A DNA stretch of 64,000 nt from assembly GCF_029852145.1 (NCBI RefSeq), contig NC_079974.1, positions 23,662,082 through 23,726,081 of the forward strand, read 5' to 3'. Shown in pieces: positions 35,335 through 48,385 of this stretch. This DNA comes from Microplitis mediator. Its lineage: Eukaryota > Arthropoda > Insecta > Hymenoptera > Braconidae. A model generated the notes under the pieces. That model ran no database searches, was not told the DNA's origin, and worked only from the letters and a program-made list of their open reading frames with translations. The stretch's first letter is position 1; each line of letters begins with the position of its first letter. The translations under genes and the position numbers were made by a program.

Positions 35335-36440
35335 TACACGGAAAGAAAATTATGGGAAGTTTTGCTATGCATTATGGGAATGGTTCCCATAATGGTATGG
35401 GAATAGTACCTATACTACTATATGGATGGTTCCCATATATTATGGGAACCATTCCCATAATAGTATGAGAATAGTTCCCATACCATTATGGGAATGGTTC
35501 CCATAATGATATGAGAATGGTTCCCATAATGATATGAGAATGGTTCCCATACCATTATGGGAACCACTCCCATAATGGTATGGGAATCATTCCCATACTA
35601 TTATAGGAATGGTTGCCATATTGGTATAGGAACTATTCCCATATCATTATTGGAACCATTCCCATAATGGTATGGGAATCATTCCCATACTATTATGGGA
35701 ACTATTCCCATAATGTTATGGGAACCATCCCTATAATATCATAAAATTTTTTTTTTGCACAATAGTGTAGAAATTTTCCAAAATTTGAATTTTCTTGAAT
35801 GTTTTGTGCTGACAAAAAATTCTTGTTAAAAATTTTAATGTTTTTTTGCCAAATACGATTTTTTTTTTCAATGTTTGAATTTTTGTTTTTATGTTTAATA
35901 ATATTTCTATGTATTGTAGAAGTGATTACCACACTTCTTTAAATTAATTTTTTCATGATAATATGGGAACCATTCCCATAATATTGTAGGAATGGTTCCT
36001 ATAATAGTATGGGAACTATTCCCATAATATTATGGGAATGATTCCCATAATGGTATACGAACCATTTTAATTGCATTATGGGAATCATTCCCATAATATT
36101 ATGGGAATGGTTCCTATAAATTATAGGAACCATTCCCATAAATTATAGGAATGATTCCCATAATATTATAGAAAGTATTCCTATAAATTATAGGAACCAT
36201 TCCTATAATTATAGGAACCATTCCTATAATTATAGGAACCATTCCTATAATTATAGGAACCATCCCTATAGTGTTATGGGTATCATTCCCATAATTATAG
36301 GAACTATTCCTATAGTTATGGGAAACATTCCTATAATTATAGGAACCGCTCCCATAATTTATGGTCGTAATTCCTATGATGGTATAGGAAAAAATTTCAC
36401 AAAATTATGGGAACCGCTGCCATAATTTTCTTTCCGTGTA
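35335..36440 (+). mobile_element. M1 element copy 6
   Basis: Same orientation as copy 1, intact terminal repeats with TA borders, and a core at about 35735-35960. The right arm carries a run of CCTATAATTATAGGAACCAT units. Confidence 0.85.
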
Positions 36441-37459
36441 GATAAAGATTTAATTCAATTTTGGTCTTCAAAACCGTCGAATGTAACTAACGTGAGGTAA
36501 AAAATTTTCACACGTCAGATGAATTTAAGTTTTAATCTATTTTAGTCGTCGAATCTGAATGCGCGAAAGCAATTGCCGGGGACATTGAAAAACACATTCA
36601 TTCCAGAGCTCCGCTAATTTTCGTTGTCTGTAAACAAAAAAACCTGCATGGGTTTTATTTTGCTTTAATATTTTTTCCAACGTTTATGCAAATATTTTAT
36701 TTGTCGACGGAATGAGTGCAGTGACAAAAACAATGACGGAATACTTGTGGATATTATTTATTTCCGTCGCCATGAGGGTAAGAGTAAAACAAGTTATGAT
36801 TGAATAAGAGTACTTGGATCTTTCACTGCAGATGCTCAGCCGTTCTATATATTTTTTATCATCCCATATTTTTTATTCCACCAGCACAAGCAATATTGTA
36901 AATTTCATATTGTGTATTGCGACAATTGTTTGCTATTTAATTAAATATGACAAAGAAAAATGGTGATCACAAAGGCGAGTTATAAAAAAGATTCACTTTA
37001 AATAATGTATTTTTATAAAAATATAATTGTGAAGCTGAAAATGTGTACGGATGCTTCTGAAAATTTAAAATTTCTATTGTGGCAGCTGATGTCGCCGAAC
37101 AAAGCCTCGGATTTAAGTGTCAGTGTGTATGTGAGAATTCAGGTCACTTTATTCCGCCGCCGGTTGCTGCTTTACTATCATTCTGTTTAACAAATATTTT
37201 AAATATACATCATTTATTTTTCTTCTTCGAGCGTTGCGTTGAATAAAAAACGCGCTGTTGGATTTTCCTCATACATTTTTCGCTTATCACTGCACAGTCT
37301 GTTCCTATTAAAAAGTACTCACTTATATTGCGTTGCAACCCGACTAAATCTGCCCGAAATCATGCAATTTTATTGAAAGAGGCCTCAAATTGCCCGAAAA
37401 TACACCGAAATTTTGTTATTCTTAAAAAACAGGCCAAAATTTTTTTTCTCGTCCAATTA
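36441..37459. other. intronic DNA, nothing recognised
   Basis: Moderately AT-rich. A GGCCTCAAATTGCCCGAAA phrase near 37381 belongs to the degenerate GGCCGA repeat seen at 1414. No gene is recognised. Confidence 0.35.
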
Positions 37460-38202
37460 TAGGGGAGGGTGGGGCAGAGCGGCCCACCTAAGCCAATCAT
37501 TACTTTTTGTGTCTTTCAACCATAAGATCACTTTACTTTTGTCCTATTTCGAACAAATTTATGGACATTTTGCCAAAATTCCGAAAAAAAAAAAATTTTT
37601 TTGTGGGGCAGAGCGGCCCCCCTCCAAAAAATGATAAAACAATTTTTTTTTCGTTTTTTTTTTTTTTAAATTGTTTTCATCATTAAGAATGTATTTCTTT
37701 CTCTTGACAGCTATTTTTGGTTTTATATTACTCGAAAAAATTTTTTTAAGGTGTAATAAATCGTTCACTCTCAATTATTTTAATTACTAACTGTTATTTA
37801 ATAAAAAAAAAAAAAAATTCTATAGTTTTACTTTATTTCAAAAATTTATCAACTAAAAAAAAAATTTATTTTTATAAATTTTTAGTGACCAAATTTACCT
37901 CTTACATAGAGAAACGGCCGAAAAATATGAAAAAATAATTTTTTCGGAAGTTTCGGCTGGTCCATTTTGCCCCAGATGTTATGCGTAGGGCTAGAAATGT
38001 GGAATTATAATATTTTTTTTTAATTTGACGATAAAAATATGAAAAAATAACTTTTTCAAAATTTTGGGCTTGTTCATTTTGCCCCAAATTTCATGCGTAG
38101 GGGTAAAAATGCGCAAACATATCGGATTTATAGTAATTAGTCGAAAAAAAAAAATTTTTTTTGATCAAAATTTCAGGGGGGGCTCTTCCCCACCCTCTCC
38201 TA
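37460..38202 (-). mobile_element. M2 element copy B, inverted
   Basis: Inverted relative to copy A: GCGGCCCACCTAAGCCAATC is at the left and CCCCAAATTTCATGCGTAGG toward the right. The right terminal repeat is damaged (GGGCTCTTCCCCACCCTCTC). Confidence 0.85.
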
Positions 38203-39374
38203 TACCAGAAAATTTTCGAGTTTCCAAAACAACCAGAATTTTTATGAATAAATAAATAATGAAAATATAATTTTGCCCAGGAAATTGATTATGAAATAAA
38301 ACAATAATTAAAGCATAATATTTAACGGGTATAATAACTCTATCGTAAAGCTTAACTGTAAGCTCTTCTCAACACTTGCAGCAATATTCATAAAACGTAC
38401 AAACCGTTTTATTGAACATGTACAATCTACGCGCATATACATATATATATTTTCCATGAACGTAAGTTGAATTTAGCAAAGCCGCATCTGGCGTATTGCC
38501 TCAGTATTTTCACTATCACGAGATAAACGATCGGCTGAGATTTCAATCGCGTAGCATGAACCTCCCAAACAACTTTTAAATCCCGTAGCACGTAGCATAT
38601 TTTCCTTGTCTATAAATAAAATAAAAAATAAAAAATAAAAAAATAAAAATTGTGTTTCTCTAACAATGTAAATGGTTGTAACTTTTTCAGAGCAACTTCT
38701 TCACTATCTCGAGCTCTATGTCCCTCCATTACCACCTAGTCTTTGGCATAATGCTCGAGCAAGCCATCGCGAAAGTTGCACTTTTATCCGAGTTGCCAAG
38801 AGAAAAACAAACTCACTGAAAGTTATTTTTCTTATGGCATACACTTTTGAATGCAACTTTTTTTTCCATCCAATACTTTTAAATGCATCCACAAAAATCA
38901 CCCCACACCTCTATATTTCTTTTGTCTCGAGCGATTGCACACCAGCTCACCAAAAGTTATATTGAACTTTCGCGAAAGAATAACTCGGAAAAAAGCCCCA
39001 TCTATAAACTAACAATTTACTCCTATTTTATAACCAATCCGAAGTAAATCTTAAAAAATAAACTGCTTTTATTTTCAACACACCAAAGAAATCAAGTGAA
39101 ATTTAACTGGGGATGGATAAAAACTCGATTATCGCGGGTTTTTCTACAGTTTAACCCGAGAAATCGCTCGCGCTTCTGATGCAAAAGCTGACTCTACGCT
39201 TCCGCCACAGCAAAAAAGATCCATTTTCTCTGATCCTTCTTTACAAAACCGTTTGTTTGTTTATTTTATTTTATTTACCCAATCAAGCCTCGGATTTTTT
39301 ATCGAAAAAATCAATTATTCACTCCCACGTACCATGAAATTTATCTTTAATCATTTTCTCAGCATAAAAAACGC
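38203..39374. other. intronic DNA with a balanced patch at about 38660-38990
   Basis: The patch is repeat-free and contains open frames on both strands, neither of which I recognise. The remainder is AT-rich. Confidence 0.3.
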
Positions 39375-40374
39375 TACACGGAAAGAAAATTATGGCAGCG
39401 GTTCCCATAATTTTGTGAAATTTTTTCCTATACCATAATAGGAATTACGACCATAAATTATGGGAGCGGTTCCTATAATTATAGGAATAGTTCCTATAAT
39501 TATGGGAATGATACCCATAACACTATAGGAATGGTTCCTATAATTTATAGGAATACTTTCTATAATATTATGGGAATCATTCCTATAATTTATGGGAATG
39601 GTTCCTATAATTTATAGGAACTATTCCCATAAATTATAGGAATGATTCCCATAATGCTATTGGAATGGTTCGTATACTATTATGGGAATCATTCCCATAA
39701 TATTATGGGAATAGTTCCCATACTATTATAGGAACCATTCTTATAATATAATGGGAATGGTTCCCATATTATCATGAAAAAATTAATTTAAAGACGTGTG
39801 GTAATCACTTCTACAATACACAGAAATATTATTAAACATAAAAACAAAAATTCAAACATTGAAAAAAAAAATCGTATTTGGCAAAAAAAAAAATTAAATT
39901 TTTAACAAGAATTTTTTGTCAGTACAAAACATTCAAAAAAATTCAAATTTTGGGAAATTTCTACACTATTGTGCAAAAAAAAAAATTTTATGATATCATA
40001 GGGATGGTTCCCATAACATTATGGGAATAGTTCCCATAATATTATAGGAATAGTTCCTATACCAATATGGGAACCATTCCCATAATAGTATGGGAATGAT
40101 TCCCATACCATTATGGGAATGGTTCCCATAATATTATAGGAATAGTTCCTATACCAATATGGGAACCATTCCCATAATAGTATGGGAATGATTCCCATAC
40201 CATTATGGGAGCCATTCCCATAATGGTATGGGAATCATTCTCATACTATTATGAGGATGGTTCCCATATAATATGGGAACCATTCCTATAGTAGCATAGG
40301 TACTATCCCCATACCATTATGGGAACCATTCCCATAATGCATAGCAAAACTTCCCATAATTTTCTTTCCGTGTA
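39375..40374 (-). mobile_element. M1 element copy 7, inverted
   Basis: Inverted relative to copy 1. Both terminal repeats are intact with TA borders. The core is at about 39775-39995. The right arm includes a duplicated ATTATAGGAATAGTTCCTAT block. Confidence 0.85.
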
Positions 40375-41460
40375 AATTAATAACCAATTTTCCTTACCTT
40401 TAAAACTTATATTTTATATTTAATTTTTCATCTCATGAAAAATTTTCCACTCTCGTCTTTACTTAAAAAAATAAGTAAATAATAATAATAATAGTTTTTA
40501 ATACACGTAAAAAAACTAGCTATTTTAAAAGCCCATTATTTACACTTACTCGGGGCATGAAATTAGTTTCACGTAATTTTTCGTCCATGAAAAGTGACCG
40601 GTGTGTGTGTGTGTGTGTGGGTGGGTTGAGTGTCAGGTAATTTGTCGTCACAGTTCTTGCATTTAGTTTTCCCCGACAAATAATATTTTTATTTTGTAAC
40701 TAATAATATGAGATTTATCCGGCACATTGTTGGATATTAACCTCTCTTTATTTTATAAATGTGTTTTTTTTTTCATCAACTCTATATATATACACAAAAT
40801 GTACGACAGAGGGTCAGGACACAGAGTAGTTTGTTCCTTTCTGGCCTGGTTTTCTCCCCGGGATCAAGTTGGTAAAATACGTCGGGAAAGTTGCCAAAGC
40901 GACATTTGTTTTACGTACAGTGAACAAAAAAAAATAACCTCGAAAAAGGTGCCGTATGACACGGATCCGAGAACGAATCAATTGAATCATTCATCACGGA
41001 AAAAAGTTGTCGCCTAAATAACAAACAAAAAAACTGCAAACAGCAGGAGCAAAAGCGTAAAATAAAATCTGAAACAAGTATCCGTAGATTGATTTGTAGG
41101 GGATTAAATAATCTTTGAATTCAAATCACGCGCCTTATCTATCGATAATATTGATTTTTAATTATTCAACGTGACGAGAAGCGTTCTGGGGACAGCGGTG
41201 ATTATCCAGGTCACGTGGATTTAAACTCATCCATTCCCGGGCGACATCGATCATAATTTATGTCTTGGAAGGTTATCAATCTGAGGTACGATTTCCAGGA
41301 GCCTTGTTCCCGAGTACGGAAGGATGTTAATTGCCTGGACATTATGCTCAATGACTTACATTTTGGCTCGCTAGTCTTTGCTCTGTTGGCCATGTCATAC
41401 ATATATACGTCGCCCTTATCGCCCCAAACATGCGCTCTCCTTGACATCATATATATATAA
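40375..41460. other. intronic DNA with a GT microsatellite and two balanced patches
   Basis: A (GT)9 tract lies at 40601-40619. Patches at about 40800-41000 and 41170-41450 are balanced in composition and repeat-free, with short open frames I do not recognise. Confidence 0.4.
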
Positions 41461-41580
41461 GGGAAGGGGGGTTGGGTAATTACGGAAATTCAAAGTTTTC
41501 GGGGACTTAAATACGTTGAATATTTTTTTTGGACGAATTTCAAAGTGAATAGAAAAAATTTTCAGCTACCGAAAGATTAT
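41461..41580. repeat. left half of a G-tract element
   Basis: AAGGGAAGGGGGGTTGGGTAAT followed by TTTTCGGGGACTTAAATACG matches the left ends of G-tract elements such as 14012-14942. No right end is seen before or after the palindrome that begins at 41590. Confidence 0.5.
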
Positions 41581-41589
41581 ATATACACT

Positions 41590-42604
41590 AGAGTGTCTCA
41601 AAAAATCGACTTTTTTTTTTTCTTGAAGAACATTGAAAAATCGACAGAGTATCTCTGGACAAAGACCCTGTTAGAATATGAGACCTTAATATTAATATTT
41701 AAAGGTGGCGATTCACGATTTTCTATTTTCCATTTAAATAACATGGGAAAAAAAAAATTTTAATTTTGGAATTTTATACCTCGGCGATGGCTTATTGAAC
41801 AGATAAGTTCAGGATATAATTTTGTAGGAAATTGAACGCTCTACAAAAAAAGTCTCTTATCATTTTTTGATAAATCCATCTGTTCAAAAGTTATTGGAGC
41901 TCGAAGTCAAGTTAGAGTAAATTTCGAGATCTTTTTACTTTTCCGGCGAAACTATCGGACTTATCATAAAATGTCATGAGATCTTTTTTGTAGACAATTT
42001 TATTTCCTACAAATTATCATTGATAAATTTTTTCAAATTCTGCATTTTTTTCTAGTTGTTACCATTTTAATGCCAAGCTTCTAAAAAAGTAGTGTTCTGA
42101 TCGATTTCAAGAGCTTGGCATTAAAATGGAAATAACTAGAAAAAAATGCAGAATTTGAAAAAAATTTTTCAATGATAATTTGTAGGAAATAAAATTGTCT
42201 ACAAGAAAGATCTCATGACATTTTATTATAAGTCCGATAGTTTCACCGGAAAAGTAAAAAGATCTCGAAATTTACTCTAACTTGACTTCGAGCTCCAATA
42301 ACTTTTGAACAGATGGATTTATCAAAAAATGATAAGAGACTTCTTTTGTAGAGCGTTCAATTCCCTACAAAATTATATCCTGAACTTATCTGTTCAATAA
42401 GCCATCGCCGAGGTATAAAATTCCAAAATTAAAATTTTTTTTTTTCCCATGTTATTTAAATGGAAAATAGAAAATCGTGAATCGCCACCTTTAAATATTA
42501 ATATTAAGGTCTCATATTTTAACAGGGTCTTTGTCTAATGATACTCTGTCGATTTTTCAATGTTCTTCAAGAAAAAAAAAAAGTCGATTTTTTGAGCCAC
42601 TCTA
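41590..42604. mobile_element. 1,015-bp palindromic element with 9-bp target duplication
   Basis: The element is one long inverted repeat. The left arm from AGAGTGTCTCAAAAAATCGA reappears inverted and ends in TCGATTTTTTGAGCCACTCT. Arms are roughly 480 bp with a few mismatches and the centre lies near 42092, between GCCAAGCTTCT and AGAGCTTGGC. It is flanked on both sides by ATATACACT (41581-41589 and 42605-42613). Long inverted repeats and a 9-bp duplication fit a Mutator-like or foldback non-autonomous element; that assignment is inference. Confidence 0.85.
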
Positions 42605-42607
42605 ATA

Positions 42608-42931
42608 TACACTGGTCGCAAAAATTAAGGGATAGAAAAAAAATTCTAAATTTTTGGGTGATTTTCAACATGTTGTAACTCCGTGAAAAATGGTCGTAGA
42701 GAAAAATTAAAAAAAGCAAATTGTAGCCTCAAGTTTCTAGTTTTCAGATCTGGAGTTTAAATTTTTTCATCATGCACGGTTCCGAAGTAATCTTAAGAAA
42801 ACCGACGAAAAAAAAATTTTCAAAATTTTTGATCTTCCAACAAGTCTATGGGCTTCAGTAAATTTTTTCAGATAATCTGACCTTTCGACTCTTTTCGGAA
42901 ATTTTATGCCCTTTAATTTTGCGGCCTAAAA
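42608..42931. mobile_element. GGTCGCAAAAATTAAGGG-ended small element
   Basis: The left end TGGTCGCAAAAATTAAGGGA and the right end GCCCTTTAATTTTGCGGCCT are imperfect inverted repeats around AT-rich DNA. It begins within the target duplication of the palindrome at 41590-42604, so the palindrome inserted at or beside its left end. Confidence 0.55.
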
Positions 42932-43000
42932 AAGTGTATCAAAATTTTTCATTACTCCAGTAAAAATTGTCACTGGTGACGTGAGCAACAGAGCAAAAGT

Positions 43001-43203
43001 ATGATACTGAAGTTAGCAGACGTCTAATAATTTTTGGATTTTTTTTTAGACGATAAATCATAAAAAAAAAATATTTGAAAAAATTGCACCTGTAGTTTTT
43101 TAAATTTTCTACATGTGCATATTTTTATTTTATTTTTTTACAATCGATTTGTTGAAATACGAAAATTCAAAAATTTTTAAATGTCTGCTAACTTCAGGAT
43201 CAT
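43001..43203. mobile_element. 203-bp inverted-repeat element
   Basis: ATGATACTGAAGTTAGCAGA on the left reappears inverted as TCTGCTAACTTCAGGATCAT on the right. AT-rich inner arms continue the pairing for about 40 bases. Confidence 0.65.
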
Positions 43204-44180
43204 AGCGAAAGTTTGAATATTCCACCGATTCCAAAATTATTTAAATATTAACCATCCACTTTTGCTACTCGAGTGATTTTTCGTCTGCTCAAGACACAAA
43301 AGCTTCTCTTAAATATTTTGTTAGCAATTTATAAAAAATAAACTCTCAGCAGAGGGGAATTATAACAACTAAAGGCTTTTATCCGCATAACTTAATTCAG
43401 CTTTCTGCATTTAATTGTTTTACTTAATCATTTATATAAAATGTACTCCGAGTATACCGTCTCCTTTTATGACCTACTATACTTAACCTTCTCGCTATTG
43501 AGATCAAAGACTTTATTAGACGGCAGTTCCCGCAATTCAACGTCACTATATCGCATTGTGTCTCAGACAAATTACTTATCCATACATCCACTGCTAGCTA
43601 CCAATTATGCATAATTTAATTAACTAATTAATTCAATACAAACCACCACGTGTAATTTATTCAAAATATCAACTCTCGATTGTATACAGGGTAAGATGTT
43701 GTTGTTATCATATTGGAATTCAATGTTGCTTAATAATTAATCCATCTTAATGGAGCTTAATTACAGTCAATCTGTAGTTACTGTAGTGCTCGATGATGAA
43801 TCCAGTGATGATCGAATGCTATCAAGACTCCTCCTTCATTCAGACATATATATATTGATGATAATAACGAGAGAGTCCAAGATTGATATGTTAGAAAATT
43901 AGACAATGCTATGTGAATTACGTTTGCAGACTATTGTAGACAATAATATCCTCAATATATACGTGCACAATATTATATACTACAGCCTTGGCTGTTGTGA
44001 CATCTCATTGCTCAGGATACCGACCACAGTATCTATTGTACCAGACGCAATTCCCTCGTTGCTCCAACATACAACAGACGTCAGTTTATGTCCCGACGAT
44101 ATTAACTTTTACAAGGATGGGCATTGTTAATTACCAATAATTTGATGCTAATTGTCGAGCGATATTGCTTGAATTAAACC
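43204..44180. other. intronic DNA with a balanced, repeat-free stretch
   Basis: About 43640-44140 is repeat-free and closer to balanced composition. A 74-codon frame from 43906 is present but I recognise nothing in it. Confidence 0.3.
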
Positions 44181-45266
44181 CACACGGAAAGAAAATTATG
44201 GGAAGTTTTGCTGTGCATTATGGGAATGGTTCCCATAATGGTATGGGAATAGTGCCTATACTACTATAGGGATGGTTCCCATATATTATGGGAACCATCC
44301 CCATAATAGTATGAGAATAGTTCCCATACCATTATGGGAATGGTTCCCATAATGATATGGGAATGGTTCCCATACCGTTATGGGAACCATTCCCATAATA
44401 TTATGGAAACCATTCCCATAATATTATGGGAACCATTCCCATATCATTATGGGAACCATTCCCATAATGATATGAGAATCATTCCCATACTATAATGGGA
44501 ATGGTTGCCATATTGGTATAGGAACTATTCCTATAATATTATGGGAACTATTCCCATAATGTTATGGGAACCATCCCTATAATATCATAAAATTTTTTTT
44601 TTGCACAATAGTGTAGAAATTTCCCAAAATTTGAATTTTCTTGAATGTTTTGTGCTGACAAAAAATTCTTGTTAAAAATTTTAATGTTTTTTTGCCAAAT
44701 ACGATTTTTTTTTTTCAATGTTTGAATTTTTGTTTTTATGTTTAATAATATTTCTGTGTATTGTAGAAGTGATTACCACACTTCTTTAAATTAATTTTTT
44801 CATGATAATATGGGAACCATTCCCATAATATTATAGGAATGGTTCCTATAATAGCATGGGAACTATTCCCATAATGGTATACGAACCATTCCAATTGCAT
44901 TATGGGAATCATTTCCATAATATTATGGGAATAGTTCCCATACTATTATAGGAACCATTCCCATAATATTATGGGAATGGTTCCTATAATATTATAGAAA
45001 GTATTCCTATAAATTATAGGAACCATTCCTATAATTATAGCACCATTCCTATAAATTATAGGAACCATTCCTATAATTATAGGAACCATTCCTATAGTGT
45101 TATGGGTATCATTCCCATAATTATAGGAACTATTCCCATAATTATGGGAAACATTCCTATAATTATAGGAACCGCTCCCATAATTTATGGTCGTAATTCC
45201 TATGATGGTATAGGAAAAAATTTCACAAAATTATGGGAACTGCTGCCATAATTTTCTCTCCGTGCA
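44181..45266 (+). mobile_element. M1 element copy 8
   Basis: Same orientation as copy 1, with diverged outermost bases (CACACGGAAAG at the left, CTCTCCGTGCA at the right), so the flanking TA is lost. The core is at about 44585-44810; one extra T in a homopolymer breaks the short frame seen in other copies. Confidence 0.8.
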
Positions 45267-46520
45267 GATGGAGAAAATTTTTGTCCAATAAAATGTTTTA
45301 TTATTAACGGACATCAAACGGTATTTGGATTTAATACTTGGGAGGATCAAAGCGAGCCGTGTTCTCATATTGAGCTAAATATATAAGCGCGCTTGATGTC
45401 TGTGTCGGGGGTGTGGGAGGTATATTTATTGGTATATGTATATAGATATGTATATGCATATATGTAGGACAGACTATAACCGCTCGAGAGGAAAACGCCA
45501 TCGACTCGTGACCTGATCTATTCAATTTATGCGACGAAGATTGTTTGTGATGTACATAATGCGTGATTATTTTATTTTTAATTACACTCAGGAAAATGGG
45601 TTTTAATTATAAATAGTCGGAAAAAAACAAGAGTCTTTCAATATTAAGCAGGGAAAATACATTGTCGGCATTTGCGTGACTTGTTTTACCCCAAAAATAT
45701 TTTCTTGCCGTAAGATCTATTTCCTCATTAAAATAATCATTAAAAGAAAATAATTCTCCCCATTAAAGTCCTTATACCCGCAGTATTTTTCCAGGCTCCC
45801 TATTCTGTTTCACCATCCCCTAAATTTTTATCTTTTTTTTTTTTGCGTCATACAGATAATAGTATATTGATTAAAAAACTACAGTATTAACTGAATGAAA
45901 TTTATGGACTGGAGATTAAAAAAAAGCTCTTGCCGGCTCGAAAACGATGGCACCACATTTGAAGGCTCCAGATGACTAATGTTCTCGCTACGAAAATGAA
46001 TGAAAAAAATTTAGGTGAAAAATATGTATATGTGTATTTGACATAGATTCAAAATTAAAGTGACTATGATACACATCTGTGCGCTGATACTTTTTGTGTA
46101 ACGGGAGGTATTGTGTATTTGAGATGTGTAGATCTGTAAATATATATGAATATATGGCGGAGGTTATGTCGGCGAGACCGTTAATCTTAGCTCTTTGTTT
46201 TCTCGCCGTACAAAGATAACGCGGGATGATATGATGGGAAAGAGAAAGAGAATAGATGATAGCGAGCCAGTATATTGTGCACACACATACAGAAATCCAC
46301 ATTCACACAAATACCCTCGGGTTGCTGCTCGACGCTACCAACCAAATGGGACAAACTAATCTTCGGGGATAGCCAACGCAGTATTTCACTGAAAATCGGC
46401 TTCTGAGGTGTCATGATAAAAAAAAATATATAATAATGGTAATAATAAAAATAACCCAAGTCACGACGGATTTTCGTTACAGATAACCCTAAATATCAAG
46501 CCAAAAGGTTTATGTACTGT
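45267..46520. other. intronic DNA with balanced patches
   Basis: Patches at about 45300-45540 and 45900-46450 are repeat-free. Short minus-strand frames of about 90-104 codons lack recognisable features. Function unknown. Confidence 0.3.
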
Positions 46521-47552
46521 TACACGGAAAGAAAATTATGGGAAGTTTTGCTATGCATTATGGGAATGGTTCCCATAATGGTATGGGAATAGTACCTATA
46601 CTACTATAGGGATGGTTCCCATATATTATGGGAACCATCCCCATAATAGTATGAGAATAGTTCCCATACAATTATGGGAATGGTTCCCATATTGGTATAG
46701 GAACTATTCCTATAATATTATGGGAACTATTCCCATAATGTTATGGGAACCATCCCTATAATATCATAAATTTTTTTTTTTGCACAATAGTGTAGAAATT
46801 TCCCAAAATTTGAATTTTCTTGAATGTTTTATGCTGACTAAAATTCTTGTGAAAATTTTAATGTTTTTTTGCCAAATACGATTTTTTTTTTCAATGTTTG
46901 AATTTTTGTTTTTATGTTTAATAATATTTCTGTGTATTGTAGAAGTGATTACCGCACTTCTTTAAATTAATTTTTTTATGATAATATGGGAACCATTCCC
47001 ATAATGTTATGGGCATGGTTCCTATAATAGTATGGGAACTATTCCCATAATATTGTTGGAATGATTCCCATAATGGTATAGGGACCATTCCAATTGCATT
47101 ATGGAAATCATTCCTATAATATTATGGGAATAGTTCCCATACTATTATAGGAACTATTCCCATAATATTATGGGAATGGTTCATATAATTTATGGGAATG
47201 GTTCCTATAAATTATAGGAACCATTCCCATAAATTATAGGAATGATTCCCATAATATTATAGAAAATATTCCTATAAATTATAGGAACCATTCCTATAAT
47301 TATAGGAACCATTCCTATAATTATAGGAACCATTCCTATAATTATAGGAACCATTCCTATAATTATAGGAACCATTTCTATAGTGTTATGGGTATCATTC
47401 CCATAATTATAGGAACTATTCCTATAATTATGGGAAACATTCCTATAATTATAGGAACCGCTCCCATAATTTATGGTCGTAATTCCTATTATGGTATAGG
47501 AAAAAATTTCACAAAATTATGGGAACCGCTGCCATAATTTTTTTTCCGTGTA
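46521..47552 (+). mobile_element. M1 element copy 9, shortened left arm
   Basis: Same orientation as copy 1. The left arm is only about 240 bp, shorter than in copies 1, 3, 4, 6 and 8, through loss of several 23-bp units. The right arm is long, with five consecutive CCTATAATTATAGG units. TA borders are present. Confidence 0.85.
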
Positions 47553-48385
47553 CCTTTTTCTTGAGCTTAATAATTATTTTAATCTCCAATAAGCTCAGAA
47601 ATGATAAATATTCGGTACTTTACATTTCAAATTACGGGGAAAAAATTATTTTAATTTTTTTATTGCGGCGGCGTTTTAAGAAACGCGATACCTGGGATTC
47701 AACCCCAGGCTGCTGTTATTTTTAAAATGGAATAAAAATATAAATAATGCTGTTTTCATATTCCGATGCCATTAATATAAATTTAAAAAAGGGTTAGGGC
47801 TGAAAAAATTAATTAAATAACTCTGATAACCGGCGTATAAATAGCGGCATATTTTTCAGTTTCATATTTATAATTATAATTTGGGCAATGGGAAAAAAAT
47901 GTAAATGCGTTGGCTGAAAGTATTTAAGTGAATAATTATAATTTTAAATGATATTGATTTAAAATATTTATTAAATATGGAGCCTTGGTTCTAGTAAACA
48001 CTCTGTTATTGCAAAAGGTATTCATGTGTAAATAGAAATGAAGTTTATTGCGAAATGCTGCAATTGCACTTTACACTCTATTGAGTACTCACGTAATTCA
48101 TTGCTTAGAAACCAAACGCTTCAATAAATTTAAATGCATACATTATAATAATCAATTTAATGTAGATCTACGCAGGAATATTTTTATAAAATTTAATCCA
48201 CGTAAAATCATTTTTTACTTCTTTTAAATTTCATTCAACTATTCCTTGTACAGAAAGAAATGATTTCAGAATAATTCGATATTTTCATTCATGAAAAAAA
48301 ATTCATAATCAATATTTTCTAGCCGAAGAAAAGAAAATTTTTTCATAATAATTAATTTTCTGGAAAAATGAAATTACCAAATACA
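47553..48385. other. AT-rich intronic DNA, nothing firm recognised
   Basis: CCTGGGATTCAACCCCAGG near 47690 is a hairpin that resembles a tRNA T arm, but no other tRNA part is present. Otherwise AT-rich. Confidence 0.35.

Noticed and set aside
47686..47712. Hairpin CCTGGGATTCAACCCCAGG resembling a tRNA T arm
   Set aside because: No D arm, anticodon arm or acceptor strand at the right distances.
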